A DNA stretch of 64,000 bases, from the NCBI GenBank assembly GCA_023105745.1, contig JALGQZ010000004.1, positions 66,456,612 to 66,520,611 on the forward strand, written 5' to 3'. Positions 22,403 to 35,500 of this stretch are shown here, one piece after another. This stretch comes from Austropuccinia psidii (Eukaryota > Basidiomycota > Pucciniomycetes > Pucciniales > Sphaerophragmiaceae). The notes beneath the pieces are model-generated. The model worked only from the letters and a program-made list of their open reading frames with translations. It was not told where the DNA came from and searched no databases. A program made the translations under genes and the position numbers. Position 1 is the stretch's first letter, and each line of letters begins with the position of its first letter.

Positions 22403-23257
22403 CTATTTTTCAGGCTTTCTTTCATGTCTGAACCTTCTTAGTAGTTTATCAGCATTTTTTATGTCTTTCTCAAGTAGCCATTCATCTTCTTGAGTTGAAT
22501 TTCTATACCTTACAAGGTATTCCCTTTCTTTTTTGTTTCTTGTCCTTCTTTCTTTAAGGACTTTTACTATTTTCTTTTCCTCTCCTTCTTCCAAGGGGGG
22601 AATTTCAAGTGGGGGTTTATTTCTTAGTGGAAATAGCTCCTTGTCATTTGAGCTGTAAGGTTTTATTAGACTTACAGGGAAAGTTGGGTGTTTGTTCATT
22701 AGTTCACCTGTGAGTTCCAATTGCACAGCATTGGGTCCATGAAGTGCTTTTATCATAAATGGTCCTGTAAAGGAATCTTTCACTTTCTTTGGGCCTTTTA
22801 TGTTATTGAAATTAAGGGTTGATACTAGAACCAAGTCTCCTATTTTGAAATCAGGTGGCTTATGACTTTTATCCCATCTTTCTTTTGCATATTTGAAAGA
22901 ATCTTGCATACATCTGTTTGCATGGTGTCTTGCCTTGTCAAGCATTATTTTAAAGCTGCTTGCTGTTGGATGTATATCCACTAAGTCCTTTTTGAGTGTG
23001 TCATAAGGAAGTCTTGGATCCCAACCTTTTTATAGCATTTCTGGTGTTTTTCCAGTAGAAGAATGGATTGATGTTTCATATGCCAGTTCTAGTTCTGGTA
23101 TTAGTGTACACCAATCATGGGTAAAACCATCAGAATCTTTGAATTCTAGCCCATAAGCACAGAATCTTCTGATCATGTCCTCTAAGGTCTGTATCATTCT
23201 TTCTGCTATACCATCAGTTTGGGGATGGTAAGCTGTTGAGAATGATAGCTTTGTCCC
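22403..23257 (-). pseudogene. pol: E4 integrase C-terminal half and chromodomain-like tail
   Basis: Continues the integrase cut at 43774: [27 protein letters not shown] carries the catalytic Glu region, followed by HDW...ELELAY. A TAA replaces a conserved Glu codon near 23030. Downstream come [32 protein letters not shown] and a chromodomain-like REYLVRYRNS..EDEWLLEKDI ending at 22403. Integrase inserts element cDNA; the tail may guide insertion through chromatin. Confidence 0.85.
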
Positions 23258-23262
23258 AAATA

Positions 23263-25192
23263 TGTAAGATGTGACTATGAAACTGATGATAATATTACTA
23301 TTGATCAACAGTACTATGTCTGTTCTTATGAAATATAATAATAAAAAATTATTATAACCACAATTAAATAATTACAAAATTATTTCTTTCACGTGTTAGA
23401 CACTACTAGTGATTATAACAGTGAGCAGTAATTGTCTACAAGAATCAATTACAAGAAGAATTTAATAATAAAGACTTCTTTTATTAAAATAATAAAATTA
23501 TTTTAATATATAATTATCTTTTACAAGAATAATTATAAAGATAATTCTTGAAGAAAACTATTACTAGAGAAAAAACTTTGAGATTTAAAGATAAATGACT
23601 CACTAATACTCCAAAGAACTTATTGATAGATAAAAGTAGAGAAATCTGACGTGGAATTGTGGATTTAAGATATCAAAAGGATTTATAACAGTATTACAAC
23701 GATATATAATTGGATTCTATGATTTCACGTCTTTATGGTTGATTCAGAAAGATTGAAAACACTTAAGAATAGCTTGTAACTAATACTTACTTGTTGGTAA
23801 TAATGGTTCAATAAATTGATAAGATGATGATGATGATACGGAAAACACAGCAAGAAGAGGCTTCTTTTAAGTCAACAACAGCTCACAGAGGCGTGCCATG
23901 GAGCAAACTGAAAAACCAGTGAGTGAGAAAACAATAAACCCTTTTGGATTAATGATTGCATCATCTGTTGCCACGTAAGATTATCATAATTACTTAATTG
24001 ATGCTTTTACGTGACAACCAACCCCAATATGGTTAAGAATAAAAGGAGTAACATCTGTAAATCTTCTTTTATTCTAAAATAATCATTGATTTCTCAAAGT
24101 TATCAATGTTATTTCCAATTTCATCACAGGTTTTAATTACTGTGAATTTTTGAAGATTCAGTGTTTCACGTAGAATGGTCAAAAATGGACTGTAAGTAAA
24201 ACTTTGAATTTTACTAGTAAAACGGTATTTCTTTCTGGTTGTACCATAGATAATACAGTTCTCCATTGGTCCTGAAACTTTCAGAAGGATTCATTAAGAA
24301 TTGTATTTTTAATGACTTTTTGAAGTTTTTACCTCATTTCTACGTAGAATTGCAAATATCAGTGTTTCACTGGTTGCTATGAGGTAAATCAATGGATACA
24401 AGTCCAAAAAGGGTTTTAATTACTCTTTTGGGGTTTATCCATGGAAAGTCATTAAGAATTGACGTGGTTACAGGAGTCTAAGTAGCTCTTTACCTCCTTG
24501 GCACGTCAAAATAGCAGGTTATTTGCTATTTTCTTAAGATTACAGTAGGTGTAACTTGGTAACCAAGTTCCCAAAGAGTTTTAGTTTACCAATTGGGCCA
24601 AGATGAGCCATGGATCCATGCTCTGGAGCTATCCACGCCTCTGAGGCCTCAGAAATTGGGTACCCTGGCTCTCTTTGATGTCTTTTGTCCCCCTTGCTTA
24701 TTTTTCACGTAAAAATAGAAATTTAAGCTTAATGTGAGATATCCACTATGGGTGTACCAAAAGTCCATGTAAGAATACCATGATATTAAGTGCTCAAAAC
24801 ATGCATAACACTATTCATAGTATATATGTAACATGGTATTTCTCACTTTCCCATTATTTTGGCTTAAAATCAAGAAAAACAAAAAATTTCACGGATCTTT
24901 CATGTGGTATTAATGATGTGGTATTGAAGTATTTTCCATTTTACCACCTCAAAGAGTTAATTTGAGCTTATTCACTCTATGGGGCTACCCTAGGTAAATT
25001 TTTGTGTAGAATCCAAATCTGGTCTTAAATCCATGGATTTACTTACTCAATAAAAAGTTATTCATCTTTTCTGAAGTTGAAAATGATGAATTTTGGATAT
25101 ATGCATGACTTATGAGTTATGCATAATTCAAAATTTGTTTTTAAGATAATTGTGGCCTATTTGGGTATGTAAAATATACCTCAAGGCTCACA
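23263..25192 (-). repeat. E3 3' LTR
   Basis: Plus-strand TGTAAGATGTGAC to GGCTCACA. On the element strand it is preceded by the polypurine tract GGTAGGAGGGAA. Same length as 41839-43768. Confidence 0.95.
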
Positions 25193-25332
25193 TTCCCTCC
25201 TACCAAAAAATAAAAATGTACTACAACTTTATTAGTGATAAAAGAATAAGGCCCCAAAGGGGGGTAATGTCCACTGTCCAACCTCTTCACATAACTCAGA
25301 TCAAGTAATTTAAAGCACACTTATAGACATAT

Positions 25333-27053
25333 TCAGGCTTGTGGCCTTCTTTCATGTCTAAATCTTCTTAATAGTTTATCTGAGTCAGGTATTTCTGATT
25401 CTGCCATCCATTCATCTTCATGTACTGGATTTTTATATCTGACAAGATATTCTGTTTGATTTTTACCCCTAAGTCCCCTTTTCTAATGGCTTTCCTTGTC
25501 TTTTTGTCTTCATTCTGTTCCACAGGTGGTACAGTTAAAGGATTTGGGTTTCTTAAAGGAAACAATTGTTTATCAGCCGGTTGATAAGGCTTTATCAGGC
25601 TGACTGGAAAGGTGGGGTGTTTATTTTCCAATTCACCACTCAACTCCACTTGAACTGCATTGGTTCCATGTAAAGCAACAATAACAAAAGGTCCTACATA
25701 AGAATCTTTAAGTCTCTTTGGGCCTTTGATATTATTAAAATTCAAGGTTGAAACTAAAACTAAGTCCCCTACTTTGAAGTCTGGTACTTTATGACTCTTG
25801 TCCCACTTCTGTTTTGCATAATCAAAAGCATCATCCATTCTTTGTTTCGCATGATGTTTCACTTTATCAAGCATTATCTTGAAGCTGGAAGCTGTAGGAT
25901 GAATGTCAATCAAGTCTTTCCTCAGTGTGTCTGCTGGGAGTCTTGGATTCCATCCTTTTTCTAACATAGCAGGAGTTTGTCCTGTGGAATAATGGACTGA
26001 TGTCTTGTATGCCAATTCTAGTGCAGGTATTAGAGTGCACCAGTCATGGGTAAAGCCATCTGAGTCTTTGAATTCTAATCCATAAGCACAAAATCTCCTG
26101 ATCATGTCTTCTAAAGTTTGAATCATCCTCTCTGCTAGCCCATCTGTTTGAGGGTGATATGCTGTAGAGAATGATAACTTAGTCCCAAACAATCTATGAA
26201 GATTGGTCCAAAGTGCAGATGTGAACTTGGGATCTCTGTCACCTATGATATTCTTAAATAACCCTGTATGAGATATAACTCTACTCCATAAAAGAAGAGC
26301 TGTATCCATAGCAGTGTCATCTTTATGACATGGTAAGAATATGGGAGTCTTGCTATATCTGTCTACAATGACTAAACAAGCATTATACCTTTTGTCACCA
26401 CTTGGAGGAATTGCTGTGACCCAATCCATGTGAACAACTTCCCAAGGGGATTTTGGTTCTTGAATATGGATCATCAATCCAAATTTCTTGCCTGTGCTCC
26501 TGTTTGCTTTTTGGCATCTATCACAGGTATGGCAATATTCAATGGTTTCTTTTCTCCAAGATGGCCACCATGCACAGTTCTTCACTTTTTCAAGTGTTCT
26601 GTCTTCTGACAGGTGTCCAGAGTAGATACTATCATGACATTCATGAAGAATGGTATTGATAAGTAATCTACTACACAGTGTCATCACAAAGGAATGTTTT
26701 GTTCTATGGTAAATAATCCCATCAAACAAGTGAAATCTTCCTTCAGAATAGGAATTTTTCCAAACTTCATCAAGTGCATTAACTAAAGATGTATCTTTGC
26801 AGTCTTTATCTAATAAAGAAGTCAAGATATGGCAATTCCTGTCTTGTTTATAAGATTCTCTGACCTCTTCAAAGAATTCAGTCCCAATATCAGTTATGTT
26901 AATTCCTTCAATTGGAATCTGTGGTTCAGCTTCCAAAGGTACATAAGCTGGGTTATCAGGAGTGTTGGCTAAAGCCCATCTACTAAGTCCATCAGCATTC
27001 TTGTGAATGTTTCCTGCTTTATGAACTATAGTCATGTTTCCTCTATATTCCTA
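25333..27053 (-). pseudogene. pol: E3 RNase H end, integrase and chromodomain-like tail
   Basis: Follows the TAG at 27051-27053 that interrupts the pol frame ([18 protein letters not shown]; other copies have Gln). It contains [12 protein letters not shown], the HHCC zinc-binding region ([14 protein letters not shown] ... CHTCDRCQ), and the integrase catalytic Asp in [11 protein letters not shown], Asp in DRDPKFTS and Glu in AERMIQT. A one-base frame change near 25483 shifts the last part; in the new frame a chromodomain-like [15 protein letters not shown] continues to TGA 25333-25335. Without these two lesions the pol would be open. Confidence 0.85.
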
Positions 27054-29413
27054 AATGGCTATTTGCCATCTCAACATATGTCTGTTGGGAGTTTTCATGT
27101 TAAGAAGTGATTTCACGGCATTACAGTCAGTTATCACTTCAAAAACACTGCCATCAAGGTAATAGTGTAGTTTCTCAAGTGCCCATACCAAACATAAGCA
27201 CTCCATTTGGCTTGCACCATATCTGGCTTCTGTTGGTTTGATTTGTCTTGAGATATAACAAACTGGTCCTTCTGTAGGTTTGTCATCAATAATCTGGACT
27301 TGATGTAGGGCTGCCCCTAGTCCATCTCCACATGCATCAATGTACAACTTAAAAGGAATATTCCAGTCAGGCATGAGGAGTAAAGGTGCTTCTGTAAGGG
27401 CTTTCCTTATCTTCTCATAAGCTTTAATTCTCTCCTGTGTCATCTCAAATACAGTCTGCTGATCACAGATTCTATAGAGTGATTTGGCTAGAATTGCAAA
27501 GTCTTTTAAATGTTGCCTATAGTAACTAGCAAATCCAAGGAAAGACATCATTTCTTTTTTATTCTGGGGTATTGGTTTAAGTAACACTGCTGCTACTTTG
27601 TTTTTGTCAATACCCAAGCTTAAACCAGAAACAATATGTCCTAATGCTTTGAGTTCTTCAAAACCAAAATTGCATTTCTTAAGTGAAATTTTCATGTTCA
27701 CTTCTGCAACTTTATGAAGTACTCTTGCAAGTCTTTCAAGGTGCCAAGACCATGAATCAGAACATATGATAATATCATCAATATAAATGATAAGCCATCC
27801 TTCAGACAATTCTGTAGGAAAGATGGTGTTCATCATCCTTTGATAATGGGATGGAGCATTTTTAATGCCAAATGGCATTCTAAGATACTCAAAAATACCA
27901 CAGTGAGTGATAATTCTAAGTAATTTCTTAGCTTTAGGCGTCAAAACATTTTGATGGAAGCCTTTCAATGCATCCATTGATGTTATATACTTGGCTTTAG
28001 ACAATTGAGTCAAGGTTTCTTGAATTCTAGGGATTGGATACCTATCTGGAACTGTGTAGGTATTCAATGCTCTGAAATCTCCAACCATTCTTGACTTATC
28101 ATTATGCCATGCAGTAATAACAGGTGTTGTCACTTCAACTTCCTCATTATGGCCTACTTTCCTTAGCACACCAAGTTGGATCAACTCTTGGATATGTTTT
28201 TCCAAGGCTTCTCTAGCTCTGGGACTTGCTGGATAAGCTGGTCTTCTAAGTACTGGAGGATATGGTCTGTCAATATTAAGAGTAATATCAACTTCATGTC
28301 CTCTTATAGTGCCTAATGGTTCATTATCAGAGGCAAATGCATTTTTATATGTGTATAGCACATTAATAAGTTCATTCCTCATCTTTGGTGGCAATGATTG
28401 ATTAATTTGTGCTTCAACAAGTTGGTTAGTCACAAATTCATCTTTGTAAGTATCCTTGACAGAAGATACTACAGATATCTTTTTTGGCATATTGGAGAAA
28501 GCAAATCTTTGTCTCTTGTTATCTCCAATTGTTAAATATCTGTCCTTATGGTTATTTATATCAATACCATAAATATTTAAGTAATCATTTCCAAGAATGA
28601 TGTGCTGAGATGTGCAATTATCCATTACTACAATCTCAGTTTTCATTCTTACACTTCCTGCTGGATGTGGGAATACAATATTAGTATCCAATATGCCCAG
28701 GGGGTACATATTGTTACTGGCACTACTGAATTGTACACCTTCTATTGGTAACAGATGGTTTTTCCATTCAGGAAGTATAATTTGGAGATAATCTTTGCCC
28801 ACACAAGTGCAAAATGCCCCTGTATCCAAATTTACTTTGGCTTCAATATCACTCATCAGAACTGATGTGATACAGGATTCCCCAGCAGTATAACCCTTTC
28901 CTCTAGCAGGTTTTGTTTTGCACATTCTAGCATCTTGGATATTGATCAGGTTGCAGCAATCCTCACTGTACTGTGGTAAGTGGGTATGGACTTCTGTGAC
29001 CTCAAAGAAAGCTGAAATGTTCTCAATGGGATAGTCCTCCACTGGTGTATCTTCAGAGACTGCAGCATCTTGATCAGACTCTTCTTTCTCTTCAGTATAC
29101 TGAATTTCTTCAATGACTTGAACTTCATTGATCTTTGTCTTCTTAGGACAAGTGTTGGCTAAATGTGAAGTACTTCCACATTTATGACACTTCAAGACAG
29201 GTCTTTCTGGTCTTCTTTCTTCTCTAGGAATCTTTGAGACTATTTTGGACTCTATTGGGTTTTTAATCCAAGTCTTACCAATTCTTGTTCTGGTAATGAT
29301 ATCTTCCATAGCATTAATGTAGTTCTCTGTTGAACAAGGTTCCACACATCTGCTTTTGATAGCATGTTCCAGTTCTCCTCCACACTTTCTTGATATTTTC
29401 ATATTAATCATAG
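27051..29413 (-). CDS. pol: E3 gag C-terminus, protease, RT and RNase H
   Basis: Reads from the E2 insertion point: [20 protein letters not shown] (gag core end), knuckle [14 protein letters not shown], protease [12 protein letters not shown] (D-T-G), then RT with [18 protein letters not shown] and YIDDIIIC. RNase H follows with [28 protein letters not shown] and [12 protein letters not shown]. The frame is open from the insertion to the TAG at 27051-27053. RT and RNase H copy element RNA into cDNA in the particle. The conserved catalytic residues are present. Confidence 0.88.
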
Positions 29414-31252
29414 TGTGAGCCTTAGAGGTAATTTCATATACCCAAAAGACCACAAATATAAAAAATAACATATTAATATAAATAAAATAAATTTATTTAT
29501 ATTATTAAAATAAAAATGAAAAATATAAATATAAAATTATATTAAAAATAAAAAATTAATTATAATTTAAAAATAAAATTACTTTAAATTTTGTAAATAT
29601 AAAATTACATTTATACTAGAAAAATTTAAGTAAAAATGAAATTTTAACAAAATTGTAAAAAAATAAATAAATTTGGAAAAAAGTTAAATAAAATTTATTA
29701 TAACTTTTTATCCAATAAATAAACATATAAATTTTATTTCACCATTGGATTCCTCATAAAAAATCAGGTGGGGTCACCTCTGAGTGAAATTTTTGTAACT
29801 CAACTCTAAATAAGCTTAAATTAAGTTTTTAGTATTTTCAATACAAAAGTTGAAAATCCTCAAAACCTTAATTTAATTCACACCACATGTGGTGTTAACC
29901 ATCAATTTTTGTGTTAAAATTGAGGTGTTGTGTTTAGTTTAGAAGTTATGAGGAATTAAAGTATTTTCAATTGAATTCAATTGAAATGTCAAAATGTGCG
30001 CGTGTATTACATAAGTGAACTTTGATTTACATATGAGGTGTCAATTATTACTGTATTGTACTGTACAATTGAATTGAATTACATGTGTAAATTATAAGTA
30101 TAATACATGATGAGGAATTAAAGGAAAAATAAATTGGAAAGATTAAATTTGGGGGGGAAAAGGAACTCCAGCTCTAAGGGGGAGCTAGACCCCCAAAATC
30201 CTTGCTGACAGGTGTGGGATGTCAAAATTCACGCAAAAGTTCATCACTTTTGGCCTGGAATTGAGTTACAGGGTCTGTGGACTCAATTGATGATGAGGTT
30301 TTGATACCAACTGGGGTAGTTTTAGCTGTTGCCAAGAAGGTAAAACTACCCTTAAGATAAAACAATCATAATAAAAACAGTTTTAACTGGTTTCTACGCC
30401 TCTGACACACATTCTGACGTGTTTTGAAGGCTCTAGGCCTGGTATTGCTATAGTAATGGCTGATTTAAGGGTCTAAAATGGCTAAAAATGGCTAAAAATG
30501 GCTTAAACCAGCCCTTTTTGGTCTAAACCAGGGTTCAATGATGCCATAATTGGTTTTTCTGTTGTCAGACTGTTTTTCACGACTGACAAGAGTAAATTTT
30601 ACTTTTGGAGTAAGAGAATTGATGGCTATAAAAGAATGTCTTCTTTGCCCCACTTTTCTCTTCATGTTAGAATCTTTTCCTTTTATTAATTAGTTTAAAA
30701 CTGTTAAACCAATCAATCAAAGATTCCAAACACCACTTTTAAATCATTTTAATCCTTTTAACCACGTGAAAAAATCATTATAATCATTGTTTGTAACTCT
30801 TATAATCACTTTTACCCCTGAACCACCCCAAAAGTGAATTAAAGCATCTTTCATCACTGTTAACTTTGTCACTTTGTTTCCAAATTCACTCTGGTCACTT
30901 TTGGGCGTGTTTTCTCTTTAATATTCTTTTTAAAGACTTTATTCTTTAATTAATTGCTTGCAGTTCTTTGCTCAATTAATTCCAATTGAAATTGCTCTTG
31001 AAGAAATTTCTTTTGTAGCCTTAAAATATCTCTTGTAGAGTATTTTTTGGATAAATTTTTATTGTTGGTAAAACAATAAATTTTTATAATATTATTGTTT
31101 TATACTAATAAAGTTATAAAAAATAAATTTGGCGTGTTTTCTCTTAAAAATAATATTTCATATCATTTTTAATTGAATTTTACCTTATACAAATTTTGAG
31201 GACAGGAAAAGTACTTGATTTTTTAATCAAAGTTTCATATCCACACCTTACA
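29414..31252 (+). repeat. E2 5' LTR
   Basis: TGTGAGCCTTAGAGG to CACACCTTACA, with TATAAAAG at 30627-30634. Nearly identical to 37672-39510. Confidence 0.96.
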
Positions 31253-31254
31253 TT

Positions 31255-31272
31255 TGGGGGCCCAGCCGTGAT
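31255..31272 (+). other. E2 primer-binding site
   Basis: TGGGGGCCCAGCCGTGAT, 2 nt after the LTR, identical to E1. Confidence 0.8.
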
Positions 31273-31476
31273 ATTTTACCTGTGACATATTTTTTTTACT
31301 CTTTTTAAATCTTTTTTCTTATATTGAAAAATTTAAAAACATATAAAAAATACTTATAATTCAAAAAATCCATAAAAAATAATTTTTTTCATATTATAAG
31401 TGAGGCTTATATTTTTATTTCTTTTTTGAAATAACCTTTTTTTTACTTAATTAATTGGCTTTTTCATTAATTTTAG

Positions 31477-32388
31477 TGTCTGACAACGTGGTAAGACAAG
31501 AAAACATTGAAACAGCCTCAACAGTAACCAGCATTATCCCTGCCAGTACTGTTAATTCTGATCATAATAGTACTGTTATTGTGACTCAAAATAATCAACC
31601 TGAACCAATATCTTCTGAATTAATTAACTTGGATATAAGTAATACACTTCAGAAAGCCAAAAATTTGGCCAATAGTAAGTTTTTGACGTAAAAATACTAT
31701 TTTAAGCCTTTTTTAACCATAATTATGCCTTCAACCAGGTCAGGAGCCAGCTACAACCCCTCAAGCAGCTCCCAAAAAGGTAATAGACGTGATTATGGCA
31801 GAGGCCAACCAGGTACAGAAGGAAAAGGGTCAGTTGATGACTTCCAAACAACTAAAATGGGTCATTCTGAAGCTGATAATACCATTTTACCTTCAAAAAG
31901 AGCTGACACCGCCACAACAAGCCTCTGTGGACATATACAAAGCCAGCCACAGTGCATACAACAATGCACTCCAATTCAAGGAGTACCAGATCCTTGCAGA
32001 CCTGTGGAAGAATTGCATGAATTCTTACCTGACAGTAAGAAAATTCTTGGGCCATCCCAACACTTGCAAATTGCTCAATGGATGGCATCCATTGATGGAG
32101 AAGAAAAACATGATGCTTTTGACACTAGAATGGAGGAAAAACAACCCTCCACCAGCCAAACCAGTGCCAAAAACAGCCCCAGTGGCCAGCAGCAGCAATT
32201 CCAACGTGAAAAAGCAGCCACAAACTCCAAACAAGGGCAAAGGGAAGGCACCAGCCCCAAAACCTTACAGCCAGGGGTACAGAATCCCAAAGATTCAGCA
32301 GGATGCCATGGAAAATGTATTTCAGATGGCCAGAACCATGATGGAATTACAGAAGAAGGAGGAAGCCAGATTAAGGTTCCAGAAATGA
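31477..32388 (+). CDS. E2 ORF-b (spliced)
   Basis: Exon a 31477-31674 follows acceptor TTTTAG. Intron 31675-31738 is 64 nt and ends ACCAG. Exon b 31739-32388 ends LRFQK-stop. Both exons are open in this frame, as in E1. The intron contains ATG 31725, the start of the overlapping gag frame. Conserved GW.PL and GYRIPK/ART.ME blocks are present. Function unknown; a nucleocapsid-associated or regulatory role would fit its place ahead of gag. Confidence 0.6.
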
Positions 32389-32549
32389 TTTCTGACATAT
32401 TTGATTCCATCCCAGAGTTGTATAATGCTATAAATGACGTGAAAAAACATCTTTCTGATAAAAATGACACCATTTGTAACAACATTAAAACAAACAACCT
32501 GAGTCTGTGCCAAATTGAGAAACACTTATGTGTTTTGAAAAAGTTTTGA
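31725..32549 (+). pseudogene. gag: E2 gag N-terminal part (frame A), frameshifted
   Basis: The frame starts MPSTRSGASY and runs like E1 gag until about 32516, where one base is missing relative to E1 (aattgagaaac against aattaatgaaac). It then stops at 32549. The gag-pol frame continues from 32528 in the -1 frame. Confidence 0.8.
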
Positions 32550-35500
32550 GAACAATTAAAAATTCCAATAATGATAATTCTTCTAACAATAAAATAAATG
32601 AACAATCTGCCATTATTAAAGAATTAACAGATAAATATTCTAAATTCAATATTGATGACATAATTGAAACAAGAATTAAACAAGCCATAAATATTATCAA
32701 GACAGATAACAAGAAAGTCCTTGATGACATTTCAAATTCATTTACTGAAGTAAAGACATATACCATTGCCTTGAAAAAGTGTTTTGATGTTTCACAAGAA
32801 GAAGTATCAAAATTATCAATGAAATTGAATCAAGTCACTGCTGATAATACAAGACAGACAGAGTTATGGCAAGAACTTACACATAAAGAAGACATGTATA
32901 AAATAGAAGTAATAAATTTAATACAAAGCTTCCAACATGAATACAGAAATTCCCAAAGGTGTAGCAACAGTAAAATGAATGACATTGAACAATTACTGAA
33001 CACCTTACCAAGAATGTCTACACCTCTAAATCAAAATGAGGGCACAATAATTTCAAATCCACAAGTATTGGATCCTGATAATTCACAATTAAAAAATGAA
33101 TTATCCACTTCTTTTCATAACTTGGAACCATCAATGGGCCAAGCACTCTTGAAAGAAGTTCCAAAACTTAAAGAATGGCCTCACTTCAGTGGTGAAGGAG
33201 AGTATGACCATATGGAATTCATTAGAGGTATTGACATGATCAAAGAGGATTTTGAATTACCAGACAGATTGGTAACAGCCAGGTTTAACACCTTGTTTAC
33301 CAGATCAGCTCACAGATGGTACATCAAAATAAGACAAGCACATGGACACCAGAGTTGGACTTGGTGGAAAACCCAAATCATCAACAAATGGGCAAATGAT
33401 GCTTGGAGGTTTAAAGTTGAAACAGCCTTTGAATCTGCCAAATTTAATGCTGATAAAGACAAAGCTTTACCATGGTTTTGCCAACAAAAGGACAGATTAA
33501 CAGCATTATATCCTGACATGTCAGAATTTATGATCCATAGAAAAATTCTGAGACAATGTGGAGGTGACTTAGAGCATGCTGTCAAAAGCAGGACTACTGA
33601 ACAATCTTCAGCAGAGGATATTATCAATATACTAGAAGAAGTAACCACCAGAACCAAAATTGGTTCTAGTAGGGTGAATCTTAAAACAAGGTTTAATACA
33701 CCTTGGAAAGATTCTGTGGACAAAAACCCCAAAGAAAATTCTAGTAATATTAAATATAAATCTGCAGATACAGTCAGAAAATGCCATATTTGCCAAAGCA
33801 CCACCCATTTAGCCAATACATGTCCAAAAAGGGGGAAAATCAATGAAATTGACATTGAAAAAGAACCAGATGTTGAAAAAGAAGACATAATTGAAGACAA
33901 TTCAGATGATAAGTCATCCATATTCTCTGAATCTTCAAAAGATATAGAAAATATCAATGCCACTTTTGACATCATGGAATCTTATTCCCACTTACCACAA
34001 TTGAGCAATGGTCAAGTTGATTTATCAAAAGTTCAAGATGCACAACTTATGAAGACAAAACCAAACAGAGGAAAAGGTTATACAGCTGGTAACTCCTGTA
34101 TAACAGAAGTGGTGATTGACAACAAACCCACCAAACTTTTGCTTGACCCAGGAGCCTTCTGCTCTTGTGTTGGAAAATCTTTTCTTAAGACTTGTGTACC
34201 AAATTTTGAAGACCAATTGTTACCAATTGATGGTATAAAATTCAACAGTGCAAGTAACCCAATGAAAGCATTAGGAATCTTTGAGACCAATGTCATATTC
34301 CCACACATAAATGGGAATTTAAGGATCACAGTTGAATTTGTTGTTATGGAAAATTGCTCTAGTACCCATTTTATATTGGGAAATGACTATTTAATCATGT
34401 ATGGGATAGATTTACATAATAACAAAGACAGATACTTTACAATTGGAGACAATAAGCGCCAGAAATTTGCCTTTTTACCCTTTAAAAGACAAATTACAGT
34501 AAACAAAGTATCACCAGTCAACTTAGAGTTAGAGAAATTCAAGTCTGAACAGTTAAATGAGGCTGAAATAAGCCTTCATCTGACTGATAAGCAAGAAAAT
34601 GAACTTTCTTCCCTTTTGTATGACCACGGAGGAGCATTTGCTACAGACAAAGAACCCCTGGGAGCAATTATTGGTCATGAAGTTGACATCATTCTTAACA
34701 TTGAGAGACCTTATCCACCACTCTTAAGAAGACCTGCTTATCCAGCAAGTCCAAAATCAAGAGAAGCTCTAGAAATTCATATCAAAGAACTTCTAGACCT
34801 TGGTGTAATAAGAAAAGTAGGCCACAATGAGGAAGTAGAAATAACTACACCAGTCATAGTGGCGTGGCATAATGGAAAATCCAGAATGGTTGGGGACTTT
34901 AGAGCTCTGAACACTTACACTGTTCCAGACAGATACCCAATACCAAAAATCCAAATTGCCCTTACTCAAATATCTCAAGCAGTGTATATAACCACTATGG
35001 ATGCCCTTAAAGGATTCCATCAAAATGTAGTAACACTAAGAGCAAGAAAATACTTGAGAATTATTGTTCATTGTGGAGTGTATGAATACTTAAGGATGCC
35101 CTTTGGTATCAAAAATGCACCTTCACACTTCCAAAGAATGATGAATGAAATCTTCCCTGAAGAACTCTCAGAAGGATGGTTAATCATTTACATTGATGAC
35201 ATTATTATCTGTTCAAAGACTTGGGAGGAGCACATGTACAGATTATCAAGAGTTTTGACAAAAATCCAATCAGTAAACATGAAAATCTCCTTGAAGAAAT
35301 GTCATTTTGGATTTAAAGAACTTAAGGCACTAGGACATGTTGTATCTGGTTTGTCCCTTGGAATTGATAAAAACAAAGTTGCAGAAGTATTGTTAAAACC
35401 CATGCCTCAGAATAAGAAGGAAATTCAGTCATTCTTAGGTTTTGCAGGATATTACAGGCAACACATTAAAGACTTTGCATCCATAGCAAGACCACTTTAT

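Noticed and set aside
24069..24965. Short open frames at 24069-24266 and 24780-24965, matched at 42644-42841 and 43355-43540
   Set aside because: They are the same positions of the two E3 LTRs and are explained by the repeat.
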